DNA of 64,000 nucleotides, from the NCBI RefSeq assembly GCF_014195325.1, contig NZ_JACIBK010000007.1, positions 248,001 through 312,000 on the forward strand, given 5' to 3'. This DNA comes from Rhizobium sp. BK650. Lineage in GTDB: Bacteria; Pseudomonadota; Alphaproteobacteria; Rhizobiales; Rhizobiaceae. Both the position numbers and the translations under genes were made by a program. Every line of letters begins with the position of its first letter. The stretch's first letter is position 1. Shown one piece after another: positions 51,556-60,252 of this stretch. Under the pieces are notes generated by a model, which did not search any database, had not been told where the DNA came from, and saw only the letters and a program-made list of their open reading frames with translations.

Positions 51556-52630
51556 ACTGGAAAAGCGCTCGCAGGTTTCGAAGCTCTTTGCTTTCGTCTC
51601 GCCGCTCCTAGCCCTCGTTCTGACGCTGGTCGCCGGCGCGATCGTGTTCGCTACGCTTGGCAAGGATCCGGTCGAGGCACTGGACGCCTTCTTTCTAGAG
51701 CCGCTTCTGGAAGTCTGGTCCCTGCATGAACTCGCAGTCAAAGCCGCGCCGCTGATCCTCATCGCTGTCGGTCTCGCCGTCTGTTATCGCTCCAACAACT
51801 GGAATATCGGCGCCGAAGGCCAGTTCACCATTGGTGCGATCACCGGTTCCTATATCCCGATTGTCTTCTACGACTGGCACTCGCCGCTGGTTCTGCCGCT
51901 GATGCTGATCCTTGGTGCGGTTGGCGGCGCACTGTTTGCTGCTATTCCCGCATTGCTCAAAGCCCATTTCAACACCAACGAAATCCTGACGTCGCTGATG
52001 CTGGTCTATATTGCACAGCTCTTTCTCGACTGGCTGATCCGCGGCGCATGGCGCGATCCCAAGGGCTTCAATTTTCCCGTCTCGCGCGACTTTGCACCGG
52101 AAGCGATCGTGCCAGCAATATGGGAAGAGTCCGGTCGCGCCCATTGGGCCTTCATTTTCGCGATCGTCGCGGCTGTCCTCGTCTGGTTCATGATGCGCTT
52201 CACTCTGAAGGGATTCGAAGTCGCCGTGCTCGGCCAGTCGGAACGGGCAGGGCGTTTCGCTGGCTTTTCCTCGAAGAAGATGATCTGGTTCAGCTTTCTC
52301 TTTTCCGGCGCGCTCGCAGGCCTTGCCGGGATATGCGAGGTCTCGGGCTCGATCGGCCACCTGCAGCCGGCAATTTCGCCTGGCTACGGCTTCACTGCCA
52401 TCATCGTCGCCTTCCTCGGTCGCCTCAATCCGCTCGGCATCATCGCTTCGGGTCTGGTATTGGCATTGACTTATCTGGGCGGTGAGGCTGCGCAGCTTTC
52501 GATCGGTGTTTCGGACAAGGTTACCCGCGTCTTCCAGGGGCTGATCCTGTTCTTCGTGCTCTCCTGTGACACGCTGATCTATTACAAAATCCGTATCGTC
52601 TGGTCGCGGGTAAGGGGCGGCGCGGCATGA
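51545..52630 (+). CDS. BMP-type ABC importer permease 1
   Basis: Membrane subunit with about ten hydrophobic segments, of the RbsC/YufP-like permease family (NNWNIGAEGQFTIGAITGSY and GLAGICEVSGSIGHL are typical loops; EAA-like contact ASGLVLALTYLGGEAAQLS). TTG 51545, with GGGGAG upstream, gives 361 residues and an 11-base overlap with the ATPase gene; ATG 51515 in the same frame is the alternative. It pairs with the next permease to form the channel. Confidence 0.91.
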   Translation: MRIELEKRSQVSKLFAFVSPLLALVLTLVAGAIVFATLGKDPVEALDAFFLEPLLEVWSLHELAVKAAPLILIAVGLAVCYRSNNWNIGAEGQFTIGAITGSYIPIVFYDWHSPLVLPLMLILGAVGGALFAAIPALLKAHFNTNEILTSLMLVYIAQLFLDWLIRGAWRDPKGFNFPVSRDFAPEAIVPAIWEESGRAHWAFIFAIVAAVLVWFMMRFTLKGFEVAVLGQSERAGRFAGFSSKKMIWFSFLFSGALAGLAGICEVSGSIGHLQPAISPGYGFTAIIVAFLGRLNPLGIIASGLVLALTYLGGEAAQLSIGVSDKVTRVFQGLILFFVLSCDTLIYYKIRIVWSRVRGGAA

Positions 52631-53547
52631 GCATCTTCGAAGCCATTCTTCTGACCGTCATTACCGCCTCCACGCCGCTCGTCATCGCGGCGCTTGGTGA
52701 ACTCGTGACGGAGCGCTCCGGCGTCCTCAATCTCGGTGTCGAGGGTATGATGATCATGGGCGCTGTCGCTGCCTTCGCCGGCGCGCAGATGTCGGGATCG
52801 CCCTATGCCGGAATCATCTGCGGCATCGTTGCGGGCGCGCTTTTCTCGCTGCTCTTTGCCTTTTTGACTCTGACGCTGGTCGCAAACCAGGTGGCGACAG
52901 GCCTTGCGCTGACCCTCCTTGGCCTTGGCCTCTCCGGCCAGATCGGCGAACCCTATGTCAGCGTACCCGGCATTCAATTGAAGGAGATCGCCATCCCGCT
53001 CCTTTCGGAGATACCGGTTATCGGCCCGGTTCTCTTCAAGCAGGATCTGATCTTCTATCTGTCGATCGCCTTGCTCGTCGGCGTCAGCTGGTTTCTGTTC
53101 AGAAGCCGCCCCGGTCTGAAGCTGAGAGCAATCGGTGACAGTCATGGTTCTGCCCACGCGCTCGGCATTCACGTGATTCGCACGCGCTATCTCGCCGTCA
53201 TGTTCGGCGGTGCCTGCGCGGGTCTTGCCGGTGCGCAGCTCTCGCTCGTCTATACGCCACAGTGGGTTGAGAACATGTCGGCCGGCCGCGGCTGGATCAC
53301 GCTGGCGCTGGTGGTTTTCGCCTCCTGGCGCCCGTGGCGAGTGTTTGCCGGCGGTTATCTGTTTGGAGCAGTTACGATCCTGCAGCTTCATGCGCAGGCT
53401 TTCGGTCTCGGCGTCCCCGCGCAATTCCTCTCGATGCTGCCCTATGCTGCGACTATTGTGGTTCTGATCATCATTTCTCATAATCGGCGAACGACGTTGA
53501 TCAATACGCCCGCGTCGCTTGGAAAAGCCTTCGTACCGGAGCGATAG
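52627..53547 (+). CDS. BMP-type ABC importer permease 2
   Basis: A 306-residue second permease, YufQ-like, with about eight membrane segments. Family marks: PLVIAALGELVTERSGVLNL and GVEGMMIMGAVAAFAGA at the N terminus, and RAIGDSHGSAHALGI in the cytoplasmic loop that contacts the ATPase. The ATGA overlap with permease 1 shows coupling. The binding-protein gene starts 52 bases later. Confidence 0.92.
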   Translation: MSIFEAILLTVITASTPLVIAALGELVTERSGVLNLGVEGMMIMGAVAAFAGAQMSGSPYAGIICGIVAGALFSLLFAFLTLTLVANQVATGLALTLLGLGLSGQIGEPYVSVPGIQLKEIAIPLLSEIPVIGPVLFKQDLIFYLSIALLVGVSWFLFRSRPGLKLRAIGDSHGSAHALGIHVIRTRYLAVMFGGACAGLAGAQLSLVYTPQWVENMSAGRGWITLALVVFASWRPWRVFAGGYLFGAVTILQLHAQAFGLGVPAQFLSMLPYAATIVVLIIISHNRRTTLINTPASLGKAFVPER

Positions 53548-53599
53548 AACAAGAATACAGATAGGTTTTCGGAAAATCTTCAAACCAACAGGGGTCATC

Positions 53600-54676
53600 A
53601 TGAAGAAGTTCGCACTTACACTTGCCGCATCGGCCGCAGCCGTGATCGGCCTATCCTCAGCTGCCGCGGCAGCGGACAAGACGAAGGTCTGCTTCGTCTA
53701 TGTCGGCGCGCACAACGACGGCGGTTATTCGCAGGCGCACGATGTCGGTCGCCAGCAGGTCCAGGCAGAATTCGGCGACAAGATCGAAACGCCTTATCTC
53801 GAAAACGTGCCGGAAGGCCCGGATGCCGAACGCGCCATCGAGCGCCTTGCGCGCTCCGGCTGTAAGCTGATTTTCACGACGTCCTTTGGCTTCATGGACG
53901 CGACGGTCAAGGTTGCCGCCAAGTTCCCCAAGGTCAAGTTCGAGCACGGCACCGGCTACAAGGCCGGCCCGAATCTGGCGACCTACAACTCGCGCTTCTA
54001 TGAAGGTCGCTACATCCTCGGCCAGATCGCCGCCAAGACATCGAAGAATCACGGCGCCGCCTATATCGCTTCCTTCCCGATCCCGGAAGTTGTGATGGGT
54101 ATCAACTCCTTCGAGCAGGGCGCCAAGTCGATCGATCCGAGCTTCAAGCTCAAGGTCATCTGGGTCAACACCTGGTTCGATCCGGGCAAGGAAGCTGATG
54201 CCGCCAAGGCCATGATCGACCAGGGCGTCGATGTGCTGACACAGCACACCGACACGACGGCGCCGATGCAGGTTGCCGAAGAACGCGGCATCCACGCATT
54301 CGGGCAAGCGTCCGACATGATTGCGGCTGGCCCGAAGGCGCAGCTGACGGCGATCGTCGATACCTGGGGCAATTATTACTCCAAGCGCGTCCACGCGCTG
54401 CTCGATGGCACCTGGAAGTCCGAGCAGAGCTGGGACGGCCTGAAGGACGGCATTCTCAAGATGGCGCCCTATACGAACATGCCCGACGATGTGAAGAAGA
54501 TGGCCGAGGAAACCGAAGCCAAGATCAAGTCCGGCGAACTGCATCCATTCACCGGTCCGATCAACAAGCAGGACGGCACGCCCTGGCTGAAAGCCGGCGA
54601 AAAGGCTGATGACGGCACGCTGCTCGGCATGAACTTCTACGTCGAAGGCGTGGATGATAAGCTGCCGGCACAGTAA
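53600..54676 (+). CDS. BMP/Med-family periplasmic binding protein
   Basis: Substrate-binding protein of the basic-membrane-protein (BMP) family, which in characterised cases binds purine nucleosides. ATG 53600 gives 358 residues with a Sec signal (MKKFALTLAASAAAVIGLSS) cleaved near AAAA-ADK; there is no lipobox, so it is free in the periplasm. Seen: KVCFVYVGAHNDGGYSQAHD, IIFTTSFGFMDA-like KLIFTTSFGFMDATVKVA, and FEHGTGYKAGPNLATYN. The related rhizobial ligand may be a nucleoside or a non-nucleoside compound; sequence alone does not tell. A terminator follows. Confidence 0.9.
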   Translation: MKKFALTLAASAAAVIGLSSAAAAADKTKVCFVYVGAHNDGGYSQAHDVGRQQVQAEFGDKIETPYLENVPEGPDAERAIERLARSGCKLIFTTSFGFMDATVKVAAKFPKVKFEHGTGYKAGPNLATYNSRFYEGRYILGQIAAKTSKNHGAAYIASFPIPEVVMGINSFEQGAKSIDPSFKLKVIWVNTWFDPGKEADAAKAMIDQGVDVLTQHTDTTAPMQVAEERGIHAFGQASDMIAAGPKAQLTAIVDTWGNYYSKRVHALLDGTWKSEQSWDGLKDGILKMAPYTNMPDDVKKMAEETEAKIKSGELHPFTGPINKQDGTPWLKAGEKADDGTLLGMNFYVEGVDDKLPAQ

Positions 54677-54701
54677 GCAGAGTTTGTAACTCGCAGTTGC
54701 G

Positions 54702-54731
54702 AAAAGGCGCTCTAAAAAGAGCGCCTTTTTT
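54702..54731 (+). terminator. Rho-independent terminator after BMP importer operon
   Basis: Stem GGCGCTCT / AGAGCGCC (arms end at 54713 and begin at 54718) with an A-rich loop, flanked by AAAA upstream and six T downstream. It separates the two tandem ABC importer operons. Confidence 0.93.
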
Positions 54732-54824
54732 GCTGCAGTGCATACCAAAATGCTCATTTACAAAAGTATTACTATATGATTTTTTGACCCTGCGCCGCGA
54801 GACGCGGCATTGGGAGAGGAAATC

Positions 54825-55787
54825 ATGAAATTGAAGACTGCACTTTTGAGTGCCACGATTCTGGCTGCCTGCATGTTCGGTTCGGCTTCGGCCGCCGGCT
54901 TGACTGTCGGCTTCTCGCAGATCGGCTCCGAATCGGGCTGGCGCGCGGCTGAAACGACAGTGACCAAGGAACAGGCCAAGAAGCGCGGCATCGATCTGAA
55001 GTTTGCCGATGCGCAGCAGAAGCAGGAAAATCAGATCAAGGCTCTGCGCTCCTTCATTGCTCAGGGCGTCGATGCCATTCTCATTGCTCCAGTTGTCGAG
55101 ACGGGCTGGGACGACGTTCTGAAGGAAGCCAAGGAAGCCAAGATCCCGGTCATCCTTCTCGACCGGACCATCAAGGCGCCTGACGATCTCTACCTAACAG
55201 CGGTTACCTCCGACTTGGTCCACGAAGGCAAGGTCGCGGGCGACTTCCTGGTCAAGACCGTCGGCGACAAGAAGTGCAATGTCGTAGAGCTGCAGGGTAC
55301 GACGGGTTCGTCGCCGGCCATCGCTCGCAAGAAGGGCTTCGAAGAGGCTCTTGCTGGCCACGACAACCTGAAGATCGTTCGCAGCCAGACCGGTGACTTC
55401 ACCCGCACCAAGGGCAAGGAAGTCATGGAAAGCTTCCTGAAGGCGGAGAATGGCGGCAAGGATATCTGCGCTCTCTATGCCCATAACGACGACATGGCCG
55501 TCGGGGCCATCCAGGCGATCAAGGAAGCCGGCCTGAAGCCGGGCAAAGATATCCTCGTCGTCTCCATCGACGCCGTGCCCGATATCTTCAAGGCCATGTC
55601 CGAAGGCGAGTCGAACGCTACGGTCGAGCTGACGCCGAACATGGCGGGTCCGGCTTTCGATGCGCTCGAAGCTTACCTCAAGGACAAGAAGGCTCCGCCG
55701 AAGTGGATCCAGACCGAGTCCAAGCTGTACACGCCTGCTGACGACCCCAAGAAGGTCTACGAGGAAAAGAAGGGTCAGGGCTACTGA
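54825..55787 (+). CDS. ytfQ: Galactofuranose-type ABC importer binding protein, YtfQ-like
   Basis: Periplasmic sugar-binding protein of 320 residues. ATG 54825 follows GGGAGAGGAAAT. The signal MKLKTALLSATILAACMFGS ends at SASA/AGL. The mature sequence runs nearly parallel to E. coli YtfQ as I recall it: LTVGFSQIGSESGWRAAET, QQKQENQIKALRSFIAQGVD, GKEVMESFLKAENGGKDIC, SIDAVPDIFKAMSEGESNA and ELTPNMAGPAFDALE. E. coli YtfQ binds galactofuranose. It is the first gene of the ytfQRT-yjfF operon, followed by an intercistronic hairpin. Confidence 0.93.
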   Translation: MKLKTALLSATILAACMFGSASAAGLTVGFSQIGSESGWRAAETTVTKEQAKKRGIDLKFADAQQKQENQIKALRSFIAQGVDAILIAPVVETGWDDVLKEAKEAKIPVILLDRTIKAPDDLYLTAVTSDLVHEGKVAGDFLVKTVGDKKCNVVELQGTTGSSPAIARKKGFEEALAGHDNLKIVRSQTGDFTRTKGKEVMESFLKAENGGKDICALYAHNDDMAVGAIQAIKEAGLKPGKDILVVSIDAVPDIFKAMSEGESNATVELTPNMAGPAFDALEAYLKDKKAPPKWIQTESKLYTPADDPKKVYEEKKGQGY

Positions 55788-55800
55788 TATGAACCTGGAA

Positions 55801-55829
55801 CCACACCGGCCCATCATGGGCCGGTGTGG
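55801..55829 (+). repeat. Perfect intercistronic hairpin between ytfQ and ytfR
   Basis: CCACACCGGCCCAT (55801-55814) and ATGGGCCGGTGTGG (55816-55829) are exact reverse complements with one base between, so about 12 pairs with a small loop can form. No T run follows. Starting 13 bases after the ytfQ stop, it can protect the binding-protein mRNA end or reduce read-through, as REP-like hairpins do after other binding-protein genes. Confidence 0.9.
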
Positions 55830-55906
55830 AACTACCGGTGCCGGCCGGGCTTCATGCCCGGTTTTGGCACGGGCGCAAGGCGCAATATCAGGAAGCAGCA
55901 GCCCTC

Positions 55907-57430
55907 ATGGTTCACAATTTCGAGAATATTCTCGCAGCGTCCGGCATATCGAAGTTCTTTCCTGGTGCCGTTGCCCTGGACAAGGTCGATTTCACGCTGC
56001 GCCGCGGTGAGGTGCATGCGCTTCTTGGCGAGAACGGCGCCGGCAAGTCGACGCTCATCAAATGCATTACCGGCGCCTATCGCCGCGATGCCGGAAGCCT
56101 AATGCTCGAGGGTGTCGAGATCGATCCGGCCGATACACTGGCCGCCCAGAAACTGGGGATCGGAACTGTTTATCAGGAGGTCAACCTCCTCTCCAATCTC
56201 AGCGTTGCAGAAAACCTCTTCCTCGGCCGCCAGCCGAAGCGGTTCGGCATGATCGATGCCCGGACTATGAACAGGCAGGCAAGTGAGCTTCTGGCCGGCT
56301 ACGGCCTGGACATCGACGTGACCGCGCAGCTTGACCGCTTCTCAGTCGCCGTCCAACAGATCGTGGCGATCGCCCGTGCCGTCGATCTCTCCGGCAAGGT
56401 TCTCATTCTCGACGAACCAACGGCAAGCCTCGATACTCACGAAGTCGAGATGCTCTTCGGGGTTGTAAGAGACTTGAAGAAGCGTGGCCTAGGTATTGTC
56501 TTTATTACACATTTCCTCGAGCAGGTTTACGCGATCAGCGACCGTATCACTGTGCTGCGAAATGGCCGGCTCGTCGGCACGAATGATGCGGCTGAACTTC
56601 CGCGCCAGAATCTCATTGCCATGATGCTCGGACGCGAACTTGCACAAACGGAGCATGCCGCCAGAGAGCACACCATTGCCGCCGGCGAGGTCAAATATTC
56701 TTTCGAAGGATTCGGAAAGCGCGGAAAGGTGAAGCCATTCGATCTCGTTGTCCGCGTCGGCGAAGTCGTCGGGATCGCAGGGCTTCTTGGATCGGGACGT
56801 ACAGAGACCGCCGAACTCATGTTCGGCATCGAAAGTGCCGATAGCGGTGTCGCCAAGATCGATGGAAAGCCGGTGACGCTTTCCAGTCCACGCATGGCGA
56901 TCGGCAAGGGCTTCGGCTTCTGCCCGGAGGACCGCAAGACGGATGGCATTATCGGCGACCTGTCGATCCGTGAGAATATCGCACTTGCTCTGCAGGCCCG
57001 TCGTGGCTGGGCGCGACCGCTTTCGCGCGCCGAGCAGAATGCGATCGCTGACGAATATATCAGGGCGCTCGATATCCGCACGACCGACCGCGAAAAGCCA
57101 ATCAGGCTTCTGTCGGGCGGCAATCAGCAGAAAGCGATCCTTGCCCGCTGGCTCGCTACGAATCCGGATTTCCTGATCCTGGATGAACCGACCCGCGGCA
57201 TCGACGTCGGCGCCCACGCCGAGATCATCAAGCTCATCGAGCAGTTGTGCGCCAGGGGCATGTCCCTGATCGTGATTTCCTCCGAACTTGAGGAGCTCGT
57301 TGCCTACAGCTCGCGCGTCATCGTCCTGCGCGATCGCGAGCACATCGCTGAATTGACCGGTGAGCGCATTACCGCCGCCGGCATTGTCGACGCCATCGCT
57401 GCGGCCGACAAACGAACGGAGGATGCATGA
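55907..57430 (+). CDS. ytfR: Galactofuranose-type ABC importer ATPase, YtfR-like
   Basis: Double-module ABC ATPase of 507 residues starting at ATG 55907 (MVHNFENILAASGISK); a frame to 55826 exists, but it runs through the end of the hairpin and is not ATPase-like. Module 1 has Walker A GENGAGKST (41-49), a degenerate signature FSVAVQQIVAIARAV and Walker B LILDEPTASLD. Module 2 has a weak Walker A GLLGSGRTE, but intact LLSGGNQQKAILARW and FLILDEPTRGIDVGA. The degenerate signature agrees with YtfR as I recall it. Confidence 0.92.
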   Translation: MVHNFENILAASGISKFFPGAVALDKVDFTLRRGEVHALLGENGAGKSTLIKCITGAYRRDAGSLMLEGVEIDPADTLAAQKLGIGTVYQEVNLLSNLSVAENLFLGRQPKRFGMIDARTMNRQASELLAGYGLDIDVTAQLDRFSVAVQQIVAIARAVDLSGKVLILDEPTASLDTHEVEMLFGVVRDLKKRGLGIVFITHFLEQVYAISDRITVLRNGRLVGTNDAAELPRQNLIAMMLGRELAQTEHAAREHTIAAGEVKYSFEGFGKRGKVKPFDLVVRVGEVVGIAGLLGSGRTETAELMFGIESADSGVAKIDGKPVTLSSPRMAIGKGFGFCPEDRKTDGIIGDLSIRENIALALQARRGWARPLSRAEQNAIADEYIRALDIRTTDREKPIRLLSGGNQQKAILARWLATNPDFLILDEPTRGIDVGAHAEIIKLIEQLCARGMSLIVISSELEELVAYSSRVIVLRDREHIAELTGERITAAGIVDAIAAADKRTEDA

Positions 57431-58437
57431 CTGCCTCGCTGAGGGCGCTGGGCTTTCGTCTTGCGCCGCAATTGATTGCGCTTTTGGTTGTTCTTCTTAT
57501 GAATTTCAGCCTTTTCCCGCAGTTTCTTGATGTAATTGTTCAAAATGGCCGTCTCTATGGGAGCATCATCGATGTGCTCAATCGCGGCGCGCCCGTGGCG
57601 TTGCTGGCCATCGGTATGACGCTGGTGATCGCCACGAAAGGCATCGACCTTTCGGTCGGCGCGGTCATAGCGATCTGCGGCGCAGTCGCAGCCTCCTCGA
57701 TCGTCGAAGGCAACTCGCTTGCTTATACACTGGCACTTACTCTGGTCATCGGTTTGCTCTGCGGCGTCTGGAACGGCTTCCTCGTTGCCGTCCTCAATAT
57801 CCAGCCGATCATCGCGACCCTCGTTTTGATGGTCGCCGGCCGCGGCATCGCCCAGCTCATCACCGAAGGTGCCATCATGACCTTCAACGATGATGGACTG
57901 ATCTTTCTTGGCAGCGGTTCCTTCGCCTTCCTACCCATGCCCGTCGTCATCTGGCTGATCGTCGGCCTGCTGGTCGTCCTGCTGGTCCGCCGCACCGCGC
58001 TCGGCATGTTGATCGAAGCCGTCGGTATCAACAGGCGCGCGAGCACACTCTCCGGTGTGCAGACGCCGGTACTGCTGATGGCTGTCTATATGCTGAGCGG
58101 CCTCTGTGCTTCGATTGCGGGTCTCATCGTTGCAGCAGACATCAAAGGCGCGGATGCCAACAACGCCGGCCTTTGGCTGGAGCTCGATGCTATCCTCGCC
58201 GTTGTCGTCGGCGGCAACTCGCTGCTCGGCGGGCGTTTCAGCATAGTTGGCTCGCTGATAGGCGCGATGATCATTCAGGCGGTCAATACAGGTATTCTCC
58301 TGTCCGGCTTTCCGCCGGAGTTCAATCTTATCATCAAGGCGATCATCATCATCGTCATTCTGGTCATCCAGTCGCCGGCCATGCAATCGCTGACCAGCTT
58401 CCTAACCCGCCGGACGGACGCAGGAGCGCGCAAATGA
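57427..58437 (+). CDS. ytfT: Galactofuranose-type ABC importer permease, YtfT-like
   Basis: A 336-residue RbsC-type permease with about ten hydrophobic segments. Marks: GAPVALLAIGMTLVIATKGIDLSVGAV (the conserved GMTLVIxTxGIDLS stretch) and LELDAILAVVVGGNSLLGGR in the ATPase-contact loop. It overlaps ytfR and the next permease by ATGA at both ends, so three genes are tightly coupled. Confidence 0.93.
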   Translation: MTASLRALGFRLAPQLIALLVVLLMNFSLFPQFLDVIVQNGRLYGSIIDVLNRGAPVALLAIGMTLVIATKGIDLSVGAVIAICGAVAASSIVEGNSLAYTLALTLVIGLLCGVWNGFLVAVLNIQPIIATLVLMVAGRGIAQLITEGAIMTFNDDGLIFLGSGSFAFLPMPVVIWLIVGLLVVLLVRRTALGMLIEAVGINRRASTLSGVQTPVLLMAVYMLSGLCASIAGLIVAADIKGADANNAGLWLELDAILAVVVGGNSLLGGRFSIVGSLIGAMIIQAVNTGILLSGFPPEFNLIIKAIIIIVILVIQSPAMQSLTSFLTRRTDAGARK

Positions 58438-59402
58438 ATTCCAAATACCTGCCGCTCCTTGCAACGATCGTCATCTTCATACTCGCCTACGCGGTCTGCA
58501 CGCTGCAATATCCGAACATCCTGTCGACCCGCGTCATCGGCAACCTGCTGACGGATAATGCCTTTCTCGGCATAGCGGCCGTCGGCATGACCTTCGTCAT
58601 CATCTCCGGCGGCATTGATCTTTCGATCGGCTCCGTCATCGCTTTCACCGGCGTTTTTCTCGCCGTGATCTTGCAGAAGACCAGCATTCATCCGCTTGCC
58701 GCTTTCGCGATCGTCCTCGTCATCACCACGGCTTTCGGCGCTGTCATGGGCATGATCATCCATTTCCTGCAGATGCCGCCCTTCATCGTGACCCTCGCCG
58801 GCATGTTCCTTGCCCGCGGTATGGCCTATGTCCTGTCGATCGACAGCATTCCGATTGATCACGAATATTATTCGACGCTAACGAGCCTCTACTATCGTCT
58901 GCCGGGCGGTGGCCGCCTGACGCTGATCGGCGCCATCATGCTGATCGTGTTCGCAGTGGGCATATTCATCGCCCATCGCACCCGCTTCGGCACCAATGTC
59001 TATGCGCTCGGCGGTGGCGTGCAGACGGCGCAGCTGATGGGTGTTCCGGTGGGGCGCACGACGATCCAGATCTACGCCCTATCCGGTTTCCTGGCGGGCC
59101 TATCCGGAATCGTTTTTTCCCTATACACCTCTGCAGGATATTCTCTTGCGGCGGTGGGCGTCGAACTCGATGCCATTGCGGCAGTCGTCATCGGAGGGAC
59201 GCTGCTGACGGGAGGGGCGGGATTTGTGGCGGGGACCTTTGTCGGTCTGCTGATCCAGGGGCTCATTCAGACTTACATCACCTTCGACGGTACGCTGTCG
59301 AGCTGGTGGACGAAAATCCTGATTGGCCTGCTGCTTTTTGCATTCATGGTAATGCAAAAAGCCATCCTTTTCCTTTCGAGTCTCAACAGGAGATACGGCT
59401 AG
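58434..59402 (+). CDS. yjfF: Galactofuranose-type ABC importer permease, YjfF-like
   Basis: Second RbsC-type permease, 322 residues from ATG 58434. Seen: AVGMTFVIISGGIDLSIGSV and VELDAIAAVVIGGTLLTGGAG, the paired motifs of sugar permeases, and GGGVQTAQLMGVPVGRTTI in the cytoplasmic loop. The order ytfQ-ytfR-ytfT-yjfF is the same as in E. coli, which supports the substrate guess more than each gene alone. A FadR-type regulator gene follows after 13 bases. Confidence 0.93.
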   Translation: MNSKYLPLLATIVIFILAYAVCTLQYPNILSTRVIGNLLTDNAFLGIAAVGMTFVIISGGIDLSIGSVIAFTGVFLAVILQKTSIHPLAAFAIVLVITTAFGAVMGMIIHFLQMPPFIVTLAGMFLARGMAYVLSIDSIPIDHEYYSTLTSLYYRLPGGGRLTLIGAIMLIVFAVGIFIAHRTRFGTNVYALGGGVQTAQLMGVPVGRTTIQIYALSGFLAGLSGIVFSLYTSAGYSLAAVGVELDAIAAVVIGGTLLTGGAGFVAGTFVGLLIQGLIQTYITFDGTLSSWWTKILIGLLLFAFMVMQKAILFLSSLNRRYG

Positions 59403-59415
59403 GAGGAGTGACGGA

Positions 59416-60189
59416 TTGCGCAACCGACAGCTTGAAACCCGTAAGGCAGGGCGAAGAACCCGAACAAGCCACGCGCATGTCGTCGATGAACTCGGCCGAG
59501 CGATCGTCGCCGGCACTTATCCTGTCGGCACCATCCTGCCGGGAGACGGGGAGCTGGCTCAGCGCTTCAAGGTCTCGCGCACGGTGCTGCGCGAAACGAT
59601 GAAGACGCTCGCCGCCAAGGGCATGGTCGTCGCAAGGGCGCGTGTCGGTACGCGTGTGACGGAAAAGAACTTCTGGAACATGTTCGACACTGAGATCATT
59701 TCCTGGCATTTCGCCAACGGTGTGAGTGAAGAATTTCTCCTGCACCTTTACGATATCCGGCTGGCTTTCGAACCTTTTGCCGCCGGCCTCGTGGCGGAAC
59801 GCGCGACCCCGGAGGAGATCGAATTGCTGCGCGGCCTGGCGCTCGACATGGCCGCCAGCGACCATACCGCCGACAGCCTGGCGCTTGCCGATCTGCGGTT
59901 CCATCTCGCCGTTTCGGAAGCATCTCACAATCCCTTCATGCGCACGCTCGGCGGGCTCATCGAGGCGGCACTCGTCGGCATGTTTCGCATGAGTACGCCG
60001 CCCTCGCAGAACGGCTTCGCCAACATAGCCGAAACGCACATGCGTATTGTCGAGGCCATCGCCGCGGGCAATAGCGCAGCGGCGCGCAAGGCAATGGAAG
60101 ATGTCATCGTCGACGGCAGGGAACACGTTCACGAAGCCTTCTCCGCGCTCGCCCAGACCACAATTTCCTTGCCGATTTCGACTTTTTGA
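59416..60189 (+). CDS. FadR-type GntR-family regulator of the ytf operon
   Basis: A 257-residue repressor-like protein. TTG 59416 is preceded by AGGAGG at the right distance. The N-terminal winged helix (about 22-88: GRAIVAGTYPVGTILPGDGEL, FKVSRTVLRETMKTLAAKGM) and the C-terminal FCD domain (YDIRLAFEPFAAGLVAERAT, DLRFHLAVSEASHNPFM, HMRIVEAIAAGN) match the FadR subfamily. FCD proteins usually bind a sugar acid or carboxylate plus a metal through Asp/His residues. It closes the sugar importer operon and very likely controls it. Confidence 0.9.
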   Translation: MRNRQLETRKAGRRTRTSHAHVVDELGRAIVAGTYPVGTILPGDGELAQRFKVSRTVLRETMKTLAAKGMVVARARVGTRVTEKNFWNMFDTEIISWHFANGVSEEFLLHLYDIRLAFEPFAAGLVAERATPEEIELLRGLALDMAASDHTADSLALADLRFHLAVSEASHNPFMRTLGGLIEAALVGMFRMSTPPSQNGFANIAETHMRIVEAIAAGNSAAARKAMEDVIVDGREHVHEAFSALAQTTISLPISTF

Positions 60190-60252
60190 AGCCTCGCCTT
60201 GCTGCTATGAGCGGCAGAACAGCCGATCTGCAATGGATTCTCGGAGTCTGCC

